Assembly: GCF_004016525.1 (NCBI RefSeq)
Contig: NZ_SACJ01000003.1
Span: forward strand, 186,001 to 250,000
Reading direction: 5' to 3'
DNA length: 64,000 nt
Origin: Flavobacterium sufflavum
GTDB lineage: Bacteria; Bacteroidota; Bacteroidia; Flavobacteriales; Flavobacteriaceae
Positions 1-7,873 of the stretch are shown here, one piece after another (position 1 is the stretch's first letter; each line of letters opens with the position of its first letter). The position numbers were made by a program, and so were the translations under genes. The notes beneath the pieces were generated by a model. It was given only the letters and a program-made list of their open reading frames with translations, did not search any database and was not told the origin of the DNA.

Positions 1-154
1 AACAGCTACAATAAGCAAAAAGATTAAAATTGTGGCTTGTAAGATTTAATTTCTATATTTGAAAAAAGAATAAAACGAAATAAAACTTCGCCAATCTACC
101 CGATTTTGGATGTATATACGAAGCTTTGCTTCGGATATAAAAGAGTTATGTGTA
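1..154. repeat. Left cassette-like repeat / spacer
   Basis: The window opens inside a repeat unit: AACAGCTACAA at 1-11 matches the AACAGCTCTACAA that follows the next gene at 867-878. A small perfect hairpin (CGAAGC/GCTTCG) sits at 119-133. GTTATGTGTA at 145-154 is the exact reverse complement of TACACATAAC at 859-868, so the next gene is bracketed by inverted copies. The stretch holds no gene. I infer a gene-cassette boundary; it does not fit the integron attC consensus exactly. Confidence 0.5.
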
Positions 155-181
155 ACCTTAAAAGACAAATCCTAACAAAAA

Positions 182-844
182 ATGGTATCATATAGTGACA
201 AGGAATATATAGAATCAAAAGCTATCAAGAAAGGTCTTAAAAAATTAGACTCTCCATTTTCTGACCTTGCCAATTGGATAAATGATAATTTTGGAGTGAA
301 GCCATTAAATATTGTTTATGACATTCTTGAACATAATAAACAACCTAGACTTCAAGTAATTTTTGAAAAGTACAAAGACAATATATCATTTAAAACAGAA
401 AACAGTTTATTCCAAAACCCTGATAGGCAACTAATGATTCAAAATGCATTTAGAGATTTGATTCATAACCATAGTGAATTTACTGCAGACAATTTATATG
501 TTATTTTCAGTTCATTTGAGCCAATTGCGAAAGAAGAAGCAAATGGAAAAATAAATAATCAAAAGCTATACAAGCTAAAAGAAAACTTAAAAGAACAACA
601 AATTTGGGAAATCAAAAGAAATTTCTCAACAGGAATTTTCTTTTTCTTTACCAACGAACAACTTGAAAAAAACGACAATAATGAGACTAAAAACAAGTTT
701 AAAAGTGAGTATTTAAAACTAATAAAAGAATGTGACGAATTTGATTATATAAACGACTCAACCTTTTCTATTAAACTTGACAGCAAAGAAAATTTTGATA
801 AGAACTACCAAAGTAATTGGTTCTATTATTACAAAGACAATTAA
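182..844 (+). CDS. Hypothetical protein (cassette-like gene)
   Basis: I do not recognise this 220-residue protein. It is soluble-looking: no signal peptide and no membrane segment. It is rich in Lys, Asn, Glu and aromatic residues, with a possible helical Lys/Glu-rich stretch in the middle (about residues 110-150) and a C-terminus dense in Asn, Asp and Tyr. The ATG at 182 is the first start after the repeat at 145-154, with no clear ribosome binding site, which is normal for this phylum. It is a single gene bracketed by inverted copies of GTTATGTGTA, with no functional partner next to it. That arrangement and the lack of family resemblance fit a mobile cassette gene, but this is inference. 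Confidence 0.6.
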   Translation: MVSYSDKEYIESKAIKKGLKKLDSPFSDLANWINDNFGVKPLNIVYDILEHNKQPRLQVIFEKYKDNISFKTENSLFQNPDRQLMIQNAFRDLIHNHSEFTADNLYVIFSSFEPIAKEEANGKINNQKLYKLKENLKEQQIWEIKRNFSTGIFFFFTNEQLEKNDNNETKNKFKSEYLKLIKECDEFDYINDSTFSIKLDSKENFDKNYQSNWFYYYKDN

Positions 845-857
845 AACAATAAAAAGG

Positions 858-998
858 CTACACATAACAGCTCTACAACGGATTTGGGTAATAGACTTAA
901 TGGAAAGATAATTTTATTTGAAATGATTTTGCAAATCCGAAAATAGGGTTTAATTAGTCCCAAACCCGCTGTAGTACCAGAACATTATATGGCATTTT
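858..998. repeat. Cassette-like palindromic repeat between two orphan genes
   Basis: The unit begins with CTACACATAACAGC (858-871). A 16-base arm CTACAACGGATTTGGG (873-888) pairs with CCCAAACCCGCTGTAG (959-974), 14 of 16 identical with the two differences G-T compatible. It ends near ACATTATATGG (982-992). The size (about 140 bases) and imperfect palindrome resemble a cassette recombination site, but the RYYYAAC core of attC sites is not met exactly, and no integrase gene is in view. Confidence 0.5.
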
Positions 999-1015
999 AA
1001 AGACTGACACCACCA

Positions 1016-1540
1016 ATGATAATTCAAGCAGAAATAATAAGTCAACCATATTCCGGAGAATATACCGAAAGAATTTACGATAACGAAAGCGCGTGGAATT
1101 CTCAGAGTTGGGCTTTTATAAAGTTTGTCGAGGAAGATTATTATGAGTGGTGCGGACAATTTCGTGGTTTTCCTAAACAAGTTGCTATCTCGACACCTAA
1201 AAAGATTGTTCTAGTCTTGACTTCTGACTATTTATATCAACTTGACATAGAAACAGGAAACTTAACAGAATTGGAAGACCAACCTCAATATCAAAATTTG
1301 ACAGTAGCACCAAATGGAGATTTTATTCTCGCGGACTATTACAACTTTGAAAAAGTTACGACAAACATAAAACAGAAAATTTCAATTGAAAGTTCAATAC
1401 AAATGGATATGATTGAGTTTAAAAATTGGCAGAAATCAAAGCTTGAATTTACGTGCGATGAATTCGTAAATTGGGACAGACATTTGACAATGACTTATGA
1501 TAGTGAAACAAACAAGATTGAGATAAAAAACGCTACATAA
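1016..1540 (+). CDS. Hypothetical protein (cassette-like gene)
   Basis: This 174-residue protein is not recognised. It has no signal peptide or membrane segment. The middle (about residues 60-110) reads like short beta strands: a YLYQLDIETG stretch followed by a PNGDFILADYY stretch, reminiscent of a repeat blade from a propeller-like protein, but one such pair is not enough to claim the fold. The C-terminal third is Asp/Glu/Trp-rich. The stop codon TAA lies inside the repeat CTACATAACAGC (1533-1544), the same sequence that follows the previous orphan gene, so gene and repeat travel as a unit. The ATG at 1016 follows directly after the preceding repeat. Confidence 0.6.
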   Translation: MIIQAEIISQPYSGEYTERIYDNESAWNSQSWAFIKFVEEDYYEWCGQFRGFPKQVAISTPKKIVLVLTSDYLYQLDIETGNLTELEDQPQYQNLTVAPNGDFILADYYNFEKVTTNIKQKISIESSIQMDMIEFKNWQKSKLEFTCDEFVNWDRHLTMTYDSETNKIEIKNAT

Positions 1541-1545
1541 CAGCC
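1533..1545. repeat. Third copy of the cassette-end repeat (truncated)
   Basis: CTACATAACAGC matches the first bases of the unit at 858-871, lacking one CA. The palindromic part is missing: the following DNA runs into the upstream region of the next gene. It looks like the broken right edge of the cassette-like block. Confidence 0.5.
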
Positions 1546-1611
1546 CCCATTCTACCAGAGGGAAATTAAAAAAGCACTTGAAAATAAAAAATCAGAATAA
1601 ATAATAATACA

Positions 1612-2529
1612 ATGACAATCAACTCAAAATTTACGAGATACGAAGACAACAATAATATATGGTTGTCTAAGAATGGCGAACAGGAATTTAATTTTACTGA
1701 TCATGGCATCACTCCTAATGTTCTTAGTAGTGAAGCTGAAATTGGTCAGGCAATGCTAAATGAGCTTTACAGCACTGCAAAATCAAAAGAAGGTGATATT
1801 AATATTGCCCTTCTTGGAGGTAGAGGTGCTCAGGAATTACATCGTTTGCTGGGAGAGTTAGCTAAGTCATCACAACAGGACGAGCTGCTTGCCAGATTAA
1901 ATGTTTTTACCCAGGATGCGCTTGCGCCTTTGAGCATGGATAACAGTTTTAGTTTTGTCAGGGATTTTGAACGTATTTTAGGTGATGCTTTTTTCAAAAA
2001 AATAAAAAGCTTTACACCAATGCGAACAGATACCAAAGATATAGAGTCGGCACTTATAGCGTATTTGACAAAATTGGAAGAATTAGGAGGTTTGGATATC
2101 TTTTTTATTGGTCACGGCCCGGAAGAAAATGAGGCATCACACCTGGCTTATATTAAACCTTTCTCCGGAGCACAAAGCCATCATATTGCAGGGATCATCC
2201 CAATATCCAGCACTATTTTAGAGCACCATATTAGCAAATTTAAAGCTGGTGGAAGCCTTGTGAATGAAAGTGATGAAAAGGAATGTAGATCTGCTGAGTA
2301 CATTCTCACCTTAGGACCAGCTGCGATATTACAAGCCAAAAAGATTGTTCAATCAGTAGTAGATGCCGATTCAGCTCCTGCTAAAATTAAAACTTACGCA
2401 AACGTACTTAACACCCAGCTGAGTTCAAATAAAGAGGAAGCAGTACTGCAATTAAACACAAATCCAGGATTATGGATACGATTACATCCCAATACTAAAT
2501 CTTTTGTTTTGCCTAATTTAGGTTTGTAA
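1612..2529 (+). CDS. NagB / 6-phosphogluconolactonase-fold protein
   Basis: The 305-residue product resembles the glucosamine-6-phosphate isomerase/6-phosphogluconolactonase family (PF01182). Visible family landmarks are the nucleotide-fold start ALLGGRGAQELHRLL (about 66-80), a QDALAPL stretch where NagB has its catalytic DE, the phosphate loop FIGHGPEENEAS (about 165-176) in place of GIGPDGH, and the C-terminal YILTLGPAAILQAKKI helix. The glycine-rich loop and the His that follows are altered relative to the classical enzymes, so substrate and even activity are uncertain. No sugar-pathway gene is adjacent. The ATG at 1612 gives a typical N-terminal extension of about 50 residues. It stands alone between two repeat blocks. 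Confidence 0.65.
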   Translation: MTINSKFTRYEDNNNIWLSKNGEQEFNFTDHGITPNVLSSEAEIGQAMLNELYSTAKSKEGDINIALLGGRGAQELHRLLGELAKSSQQDELLARLNVFTQDALAPLSMDNSFSFVRDFERILGDAFFKKIKSFTPMRTDTKDIESALIAYLTKLEELGGLDIFFIGHGPEENEASHLAYIKPFSGAQSHHIAGIIPISSTILEHHISKFKAGGSLVNESDEKECRSAEYILTLGPAAILQAKKIVQSVVDADSAPAKIKTYANVLNTQLSSNKEEAVLQLNTNPGLWIRLHPNTKSFVLPNLGL

Positions 2530-2549
2530 TATAGGAGATTTTAAAAACA

Positions 2550-2577
2550 CTTCGTTCCGATAGTTATCGGAATGAAG
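2550..2577. repeat. CCGATA-TATCGG palindrome (repeat family copy)
   Basis: CTTCGTTCCGATA and its near-perfect reverse complement form a 13-base-arm hairpin just past the NagB-fold gene. Related palindromes with a CCCGATA-TATCGGG core end the genes at 6274-6789 and 23836-25398, so this is a dispersed genomic repeat used here as a likely 3' end or terminator. Confidence 0.55.
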
Positions 2578-2600
2578 CAATGACATACCAGGCGGTTTAA

Positions 2601-2706
2601 GTCATTGCGAGCGATAGCGACGCAATCACACTAAAACATTCCTTATAACACGGATTTGTAATTTTACCAAGTTACTGAATGAGATTGCTTCGTTCCTCGC
2701 AATGAC
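2601..2706. repeat. MITE-like inverted repeat
   Basis: Left end GTCATTGCGAG...CGCAATC (2601-2627) and right end GATTGCTTCGTTCCTCGCAATGAC (2683-2706) are inverted copies of one another with a few differences and enclose about 55 bases of non-coding DNA. The TCATTGCGAGGAACGAAGCAATC type terminus is a widely dispersed short bacterial repeat. No transposase is encoded. Confidence 0.6.
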
Positions 2707-2747
2707 AAAATTGACTGCGATTTTACTATGAAAAACAATCGCACTAT

Positions 2748-2823
2748 CTAGCCCTGATGGAAGCGGCATCCTTGTGGAGGCAGGCTTTATGGCGACACAA
2801 GATATAGCGAACAGCAGGAACTT
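2748..2823 (+). ncRNA. Structured RNA-like repeat (Flavo-1-type candidate)
   Basis: The segment starting TAGCCCTGATGGAAGCGGC folds into nested helices: outer CCTG with CAGG, and inner ATCCTTGTG with CACAAGAT closing a GC-rich loop. The AAGCGG and TAGCGAACAGCAGG blocks look conserved-RNA-like. I recall similar sequences as frequent intergenic elements in flavobacteria and think it may belong to the Flavo-1 RNA motif, but a covariance search is needed to confirm. It sits between the MITE-like repeat and the carB terminator. Confidence 0.4.
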
Positions 2824-2871
2824 AGTTTCTTAAATAGATTGAATGTCTGCTCCAAAAATTTAAAACAAAAA

Positions 2872-2906
2872 AAATAGGCTGTCTTTTGTAGGACAGCCTA
2901 TTTTTA
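2872..2906 (-). terminator. carB terminator
   Basis: AATAGGCTGTC (2873-2883) pairs perfectly with GACAGCCTATT (2892-2902) around a short loop. On the minus strand the stem is followed by a run of eight T. It lies 17 bases past the carB stop codon. Confidence 0.85.
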
Positions 2907-2922
2907 TATTCAGAATCTGAGA

Positions 2923-5778
2923 TTATTTACTCAAATACATTTTTCTTCTTGAGTATAATTCGTAGAATTGATCGTCTTTTAAGTCATCAACAAACAAGAT
3001 GCTTTCTCCTGTTGATTTCATTTCAGGTCCTAAAGCTTTGTTTACGTTAGGGAACTTACTGAAAGAGAAAACTGGTTGTTTAATTGCAAATCCGTTCAAT
3101 TGAGGATTGAAATCAAAATCAGTTACTTTATTGTGTCCTAACATTACTTTAGTAGCATAGTTTACATAAGGCTCACCGTATGCTTTTGCAATAAACGGAA
3201 CCGTACGCGAAGCTCTTGGATTCGCCTCAATAATATAAACTGTATCGTCTTTGATAGCAAATTGAATGTTGATTAAACCAACTGTTTTCAAAGCTACAGC
3301 AATTTTTTGTGTATGATCTTTAATTTGTTGCATTACAAACTCTCCTAAGTTAAAAGGAGGCAATGTAGCATTAGAATCTCCAGAGTGCACTCCACATGGC
3401 TCAATATGCTCCATAATTCCGATGATATATACATTACCATCAGCATCACAAATAGCATCTGCCTCTGCTTCAATCGCACCATCAAGATAGTGGTCTAACA
3501 GTAATTTGTTTCCTGGGATTGTTTTCAACAAGTTCACAACATGCTCTTCTAATTCCTGCTTGTTGATTACAATTTTCATCCCCTGACCTCCTAATACATA
3601 AGAAGGACGAATCAATAATGGGAAATCCAATTGATCTGCTAAAGCTGAAGCTTCGTCAGCTGTTTCAGCAATTCCGAATTTAGGGAAAGGAATCTTCAAT
3701 TCAGTCAATAAATCAGAGAAACGACCTCTGTCTTCGGCTAGATCCAGTGCATCAAAACTAGTTCCGATGATTTTCACTCCGTATTTAGATAGTTTCTCTG
3801 CTAATTTAAGAGCTGTTTGACCACCTAACTGAACGATAACACCTTCCGGTTTTTCATGTTGGATAATATCATAAATATGTTCCCAGAATACTGGTTCGAA
3901 GTATAATTTATCAGCTGTATCAAAATCGGTAGAAACCGTTTCAGGATTACAGTTAATCATGATAGTTTCGTAACCACATTCTTTAGAAGCCAAAACTCCG
4001 TGTACACAAGAATAATCAAACTCGATTCCTTGTCCAATTCTGTTTGGTCCTGAACCTAAAACAATGATTTTCTTTTTCTCAGTAACAATACTTTCGTTGT
4101 CTACATAACGTGTTCCATCAGCTTTTTCAATTTCTGCTTCGAAAGTTGAATAGTAATATGGTGTTTTAGCTTTAAACTCAGCCGCACAAGTATCAACCAA
4201 TTTAAACACACGGTTAATATTCATTTCCATACGCAAAGCATGAACCTGGCTTTCCATACAACCCATCATGTGAGCAATTTGTCTGTCGGCAAAACCTTTT
4301 TGTTTAGCCTCTAACAAGAACTCTTTAGGTAAAGTATCTACAGTATATTTAGAGATTTCTTTCTCAAGTGTATGTAATTCTTCGTATTGTTTCAAGAACC
4401 ACATGTCGATTTTTGTAATTTCGTGGATACGGCTCAATGGAATTCCCATAGCAATCGCATCATAAATTACAAACACACGATCCCAACTTGCATATGTTAA
4501 TTTCTCGATAATTTGCTCGTAATTAGTATATCCTTTACCGTCAGCACCAAGACCATTACGTTTGATTTCTAATGACTGAGTGGCTTTGTGTAAGGCTTCC
4601 TGGAACGAACGACCAATTCCCATTACTTCACCTACTGATTTCATTTGAAGACCTAAAGTTCTGTCAGCACCTTCAAATTTATCAAAGTTCCAACGAGGAA
4701 TTTTAACGATTACATAATCTAAAGTCGGTTCAAAAAGAGCCGAAGTTGATTTTGTAATTTGATTTTGTAATTCATCCAAGTTGTATCCTAAAGCTAATTT
4801 TGAAGCAATTTTAGCAATTGGATAACCTGTAGCTTTAGATGCCAATGCAGAAGAACGGGATACACGAGGATTAATTTCAATGGCAACGATATCTTCTTTT
4901 TCATCTGGTGAAACCGCAAACTGTACGTTACATCCTCCGGCAAAATTACCAATACTACGCATCATCAGGATAGCGTAATCACGTAATTTCTGGAAAGTAG
5001 TATCCGATAACGTCATAGCCGGAGCCACTGTAATCGAATCTCCAGTGTGGATTCCCATTGGGTCCATATTTTCGATAGAACAGATAATAACAACATTATC
5101 ATTCTTATCTCTTAAAAGTTCTAATTCGTATTCTTTCCATCCCATCAAAGCTTTATCAATCAAAACTTCGTGAATTGGAGAAGCTTCAAGACCAGCAGTT
5201 AATAATTTATCAAAATCTTCCGGTTTGTAAACTATAGCTGCTCCGGTTCCTCCCAGTGTAAACGATGGACGAATTACTAATGGGAAACCAAATTCCTGAG
5301 CAATTTCTTTTCCTCTTAAATAAGAAGTACAAATTTCAGCAGGAGCCGTTGGTACATTTATTCTTTTAAGTAAGTCTTTAAATTGATCTCTGTCTTCAGT
5401 AATATTAATTGCATTAACATCAACCCCTATCAATCGTACTCCAAAATCATCCCAAATTCCTTTTTCTTCTGCCTCTAAACACAAGTTCAAAGCTGTTTGT
5501 CCTCCCATTGTAGGCAACACAGCATCAATTTGTGGATGCTCTTTTAAGATTTCGATAATCGATTTTGTTGTTAAAGGCTTCAAATAAATATGATCCGCCA
5601 TAGAAGGGTCGGTCATAATTGTAGCAGGGTTCGAATTGATAAGAATAACCTCGATTCCTTCTTCACGAATAGATCGTGCTGATTGTGATCCTGCGTAATC
5701 AAATTCGCAAGCTTGACCAATAACAATAGGACCTGAACCTATAATTAAAACTGATTTTATGGAAGTGTCTTTTGGCAT
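2923..5778 (-). CDS. carB: Carbamoyl-phosphate synthase large subunit
   Basis: This 951-residue enzyme makes carbamoyl phosphate from bicarbonate, ATP and ammonia supplied by CarA, feeding arginine and pyrimidine synthesis in the cytoplasm. Both synthetase halves are present. The N-terminal half starts with GSGPIVIGQACEFDYAG and includes the MGGQTALN loop and an ATP-grasp with EINPRVSRSSALASKATG. The second half starts at GSGPNRIGQGIEFDYSC (about 578) and ends with EANPRASRTVPFIAKA. The protein stops soon after the GPEMKSTGE motif, so the C-terminal MGS-like allosteric domain (about 120 residues in the 1073-residue E. coli enzyme) is missing. The frame is intact and the end is followed by a terminator, so this is its natural length. 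carA is not in the window. Confidence 0.95.
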   Translation of the reverse strand: MPKDTSIKSVLIIGSGPIVIGQACEFDYAGSQSARSIREEGIEVILINSNPATIMTDPSMADHIYLKPLTTKSIIEILKEHPQIDAVLPTMGGQTALNLCLEAEEKGIWDDFGVRLIGVDVNAINITEDRDQFKDLLKRINVPTAPAEICTSYLRGKEIAQEFGFPLVIRPSFTLGGTGAAIVYKPEDFDKLLTAGLEASPIHEVLIDKALMGWKEYELELLRDKNDNVVIICSIENMDPMGIHTGDSITVAPAMTLSDTTFQKLRDYAILMMRSIGNFAGGCNVQFAVSPDEKEDIVAIEINPRVSRSSALASKATGYPIAKIASKLALGYNLDELQNQITKSTSALFEPTLDYVIVKIPRWNFDKFEGADRTLGLQMKSVGEVMGIGRSFQEALHKATQSLEIKRNGLGADGKGYTNYEQIIEKLTYASWDRVFVIYDAIAMGIPLSRIHEITKIDMWFLKQYEELHTLEKEISKYTVDTLPKEFLLEAKQKGFADRQIAHMMGCMESQVHALRMEMNINRVFKLVDTCAAEFKAKTPYYYSTFEAEIEKADGTRYVDNESIVTEKKKIIVLGSGPNRIGQGIEFDYSCVHGVLASKECGYETIMINCNPETVSTDFDTADKLYFEPVFWEHIYDIIQHEKPEGVIVQLGGQTALKLAEKLSKYGVKIIGTSFDALDLAEDRGRFSDLLTELKIPFPKFGIAETADEASALADQLDFPLLIRPSYVLGGQGMKIVINKQELEEHVVNLLKTIPGNKLLLDHYLDGAIEAEADAICDADGNVYIIGIMEHIEPCGVHSGDSNATLPPFNLGEFVMQQIKDHTQKIAVALKTVGLINIQFAIKDDTVYIIEANPRASRTVPFIAKAYGEPYVNYATKVMLGHNKVTDFDFNPQLNGFAIKQPVFSFSKFPNVNKALGPEMKSTGESILFVDDLKDDQFYELYSRRKMYLSK

Positions 5779-5889
5779 TATATTGTAATTATTGTTTTAT
5801 TGAAGTAATCTCTTTTATTCAATTTTTAAGATTAAAAATGATGCAACTCATTATAAATCTTAAGTTTGATGTCATTTTAACGACAAGAT

Positions 5890-5928
5890 ATAAAAAAAGG
5901 CGGTACTAAAAAAAGTAACGCCCTTATG
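5890..5928 (-). terminator. rpmH terminator
   Basis: AAGGCGGTACT and AGTAACGCCCTT form a stem with one bulge around a poly-A loop (poly-U on the minus-strand transcript). The minus-strand copy is followed by a T-run. It separates rpmH from carB, 19 bases past the rpmH stop. Confidence 0.6.
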
Positions 5929-5944
5929 TATGCTTATACAAACA

Positions 5945-6106
5945 TTATTTTTTGTGTCTAGGCTCGCTAGAAACAGTTAATTTATGTCTTCCTTTAGCTC
6001 TTCTACGCGCAAGAACTTTTCTTCCATTAGCAGAAGCCATTCTGTCCATAAATCCGTGTTTATTTCTTCTTTTTCTTTTCGATGGTTGAAACGTTCTTTT
6101 GCTCAT
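5945..6106 (-). CDS. rpmH: Ribosomal protein bL34
   Basis: A 53-residue, strongly basic protein of the large ribosomal subunit. It begins [19 protein letters not shown], contains the family signature [19 protein letters not shown] and ends in [13 protein letters not shown]. The length is typical of Bacteroidota L34. The ATG at 6106 is the only sensible start. A consensus promoter (TTG-N19-TATATTTG) lies about 75 bases upstream on the same strand, so it has its own transcription unit with a terminator at 5890-5928. The neighbouring genes carB and the TPR protein are unrelated in function; dnaA and rnpA, common neighbours elsewhere, are absent. Confidence 0.95.
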
Positions 6107-6178
6107 TGCTTTGTATCTTTAAAACTTATTTATATGTATCTTTTATTTTTCGAATAATGGTTATTCTAAAACCGAGTG

Positions 6179-6208
6179 CAAATATACAAAGACTTTTTTT
6201 TCTAGCAA
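6179..6208 (-). promoter_or_regulatory. rpmH promoter
   Basis: On the minus strand TTG (6208-6206), 19 bases, then TATATTTG (6186-6179): an exact match to the Bacteroidota -33/-7 pattern TTG-N19-TAnnTTTG. Transcription would start near 6173, about 65 bases before the rpmH ATG. Confidence 0.8.
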
Positions 6209-6242
6209 GAAGTTTTATAAAAATATTTTTAATTCCTTTTAC

Positions 6243-6250
6243 TATCTTTG
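6243..6250 (+). promoter_or_regulatory. -7 element of the TPR protein gene
   Basis: TATCTTTG matches TAnnTTTG, 23 bases before the ATG at 6274; no TTG -33 is present. It decides the start: an upstream in-frame start at 6082 would lie before the promoter and inside rpmH. Confidence 0.6.
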
Positions 6251-6273
6251 CAAGCACAAATTATATACCCATC

Positions 6274-6789
6274 ATGTTAAACAAGAATATCAAACTTATT
6301 ATCGCTGGACTTATCGTAATTACTAGCATTTGGCAATTTACAGAGAACAATATTGGAAACGGAATCTTCTTACTATTACTTACTGCAATTCCTATTTTTC
6401 TTTATTATAGAAACGAATTTATCTTATTGGCTTTCTTAAAACTAAGAAAACAAGATTTTGAGGGTGCTCAAAAATGGCTTTCGTACATTAAAAACCCGGA
6501 ATCAGCCTTAATAAGAAAACAACAAGGTTACTTTAATTACCTTCACGGAATTATGCTTTCACAAACAAATATCAATCAATCTGAGAAATATTTCAAGAAA
6601 GCTATCGAACTGGGATTATCTATGGATATGGATTTGGCTGTAGCCAAATTAAATTTAGCAGGAATTGCTTTGTCTCGCCGTAGAAAACTAGAAGCAACTA
6701 ATTTGATTAGCGAAGTTAAAAAGCTTGACAAGCAAAATATGCTGAAAGATCAAATCACAATGATGAAAGAACAAATGAAGAAAATCTAA
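6274..6789 (+). CDS. Small membrane-anchored TPR-like protein
   Basis: The 171-residue protein has two N-terminal hydrophobic segments (about residues 6-20 and 29-48), then a cytoplasmic-type helical domain. In that domain the stretch YFNYLHGIMLSQTNINQSEKYFKKAIELGL reads as a tetratricopeptide repeat and is followed by a second helical pair containing LNLAGIALSRRRKLEA. Function is unknown; TPR units usually bind other proteins. The start was moved to the ATG at 6274 because a TATCTTTG -7 box lies at 6243-6250 and the longer reading frame overlaps rpmH and its promoter. It is divergently arranged with rpmH and ends at a long palindromic repeat. Confidence 0.75.
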   Translation: MLNKNIKLIIAGLIVITSIWQFTENNIGNGIFLLLLTAIPIFLYYRNEFILLAFLKLRKQDFEGAQKWLSYIKNPESALIRKQQGYFNYLHGIMLSQTNINQSEKYFKKAIELGLSMDMDLAVAKLNLAGIALSRRRKLEATNLISEVKKLDKQNMLKDQITMMKEQMKKI

Positions 6790-6804
6790 CGATTTTTAAA
6801 TTCC

Positions 6805-6880
6805 ATCCCGATAACTATCGGGATTAAAATCCCAAATTCCTCCTGAAAGCTTTCGGGATTGGAATCTGGGATTTTTTTTA
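6805..6880. repeat. Palindromic repeat block acting as terminator
   Basis: ATCCCGATAACTATCGGGAT (6805-6824) is a near-perfect palindrome, TCCTGAAAGCTTTCGGGA (6841-6858) is a second one, and AAAATCCCAAATTCC (6826-6840) pairs with GGAATCTGGGATTTT (6861-6875), followed by a T-run. The same building blocks recur at 25412-25500. It lies in the convergent gap between the TPR gene and the alpha/beta hydrolase and can end transcription from the left. Confidence 0.65.
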
Positions 6881-6954
6881 TTGCAAGAAAAGGCAATTCA
6901 ATTATCTCCTTTAAAAATTTGGAATTTGGAATTTTGTTATTGGAATTTTTAAAA

Positions 6955-7614
6955 TTACTCTCCCAGAATAATATCAGCCAAATTAGCATTAAACCACCTG
7001 TGCTTAGTAAAAATCATCACATGAGTCCCTCCTTTTAACACAATACATTTTTCTATATTCTTAATAGGAAACATCCAGTCTCTATCACCGTGAATGTGAA
7101 TCACGCGCTCATCGGCCACCGAACGATTCCAATGTACCACTTTCTCAACCGCCCAATTCAAATACCCAATATCCCGAACCGATAAAAAAGTATCATACAA
7201 TTTCATCCTATGCGAGAATTTCTCTCCAAATACAAATTGTGCCAACTTCCCAAAATGCAATATCAAACGCATTGGAATCAACTTATACACCAATGTTTTT
7301 CTTGCAAACCTGATTCGTCCAGGAAACTCCTGATTAGTTTTCACACTCGAAATAATAATCAGCTTCCTAACAGCAATATGCTTCGCCATTTCCTGAACCA
7401 CAATCCCCCCAAAAGAAACTCCTATTAAAACCGGATTTTCATTTTTTATATGTAATGTCATTCGCCTGGCATAATCCTCTAAAGATTCTTTGGGTCTGGG
7501 AATTTCCCATTCTAAATAATGAACTTCAAAAAGAGTATCATCAAGCTTAATCCTTTCAAAAATCAAAGGATTTGCCGCTAATCCGGGCATAAAATAAACT
7601 GGAATCTTACTCAT
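6955..7614 (-). CDS. Alpha/beta hydrolase
   Basis: A 219-residue alpha/beta-hydrolase fold protein. The nucleophile elbow GVSFGG places the catalytic Ser at 67, the acid is in HGDRDWMFP (Asp177 or Asp179) and the catalytic His is His198 in GGTHVMI. The oxyanion-hole region is near MPGLAANP (about 9-16). There is no signal peptide, so it is probably cytoplasmic. The cap region is short. The substrate cannot be told from the sequence; esterase or thioesterase activity is typical of the fold. It is a single gene, convergent with the TPR gene, with a start at an ATG preceded by an A-rich leader. Confidence 0.8.
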   Translation of the reverse strand: MSKIPVYFMPGLAANPLIFERIKLDDTLFEVHYLEWEIPRPKESLEDYARRMTLHIKNENPVLIGVSFGGIVVQEMAKHIAVRKLIIISSVKTNQEFPGRIRFARKTLVYKLIPMRLILHFGKLAQFVFGEKFSHRMKLYDTFLSVRDIGYLNWAVEKVVHWNRSVADERVIHIHGDRDWMFPIKNIEKCIVLKGGTHVMIFTKHRWFNANLADIILGE

Positions 7615-7873
7615 AATTTCATATTGCTTAAAAAACTAATTTAAAGTTTTTTATACAGCACACCTAATTTTACAAACAAGAAAACTACTGCTTCTTCATT
7701 TAGCAACAAAATGAAACACCAAAACAATTTGATTTTGATTATCAAATACCTAACTTTGCACTCCCAAAATCTATTCTAAAAATCACTACCAAATGGTTCG
7801 TTTATAAAAATTGAGTATTCCTAAAAAAATACCCAAGCCTAATCCTTTTAGCCTAAATTTAAAAATAAAAGTT

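Noticed and set aside
858..998. True integron attC site
   Set aside because: The RYYYAAC/GTTRRRY core is not met and no IntI gene is seen; kept only as cassette-like repeat.
6082..6273. Longer N-terminus for the TPR protein
   Set aside because: It overlaps rpmH on the other strand and includes the rpmH promoter; a -7 box at 6243-6250 sits just before the ATG at 6274.
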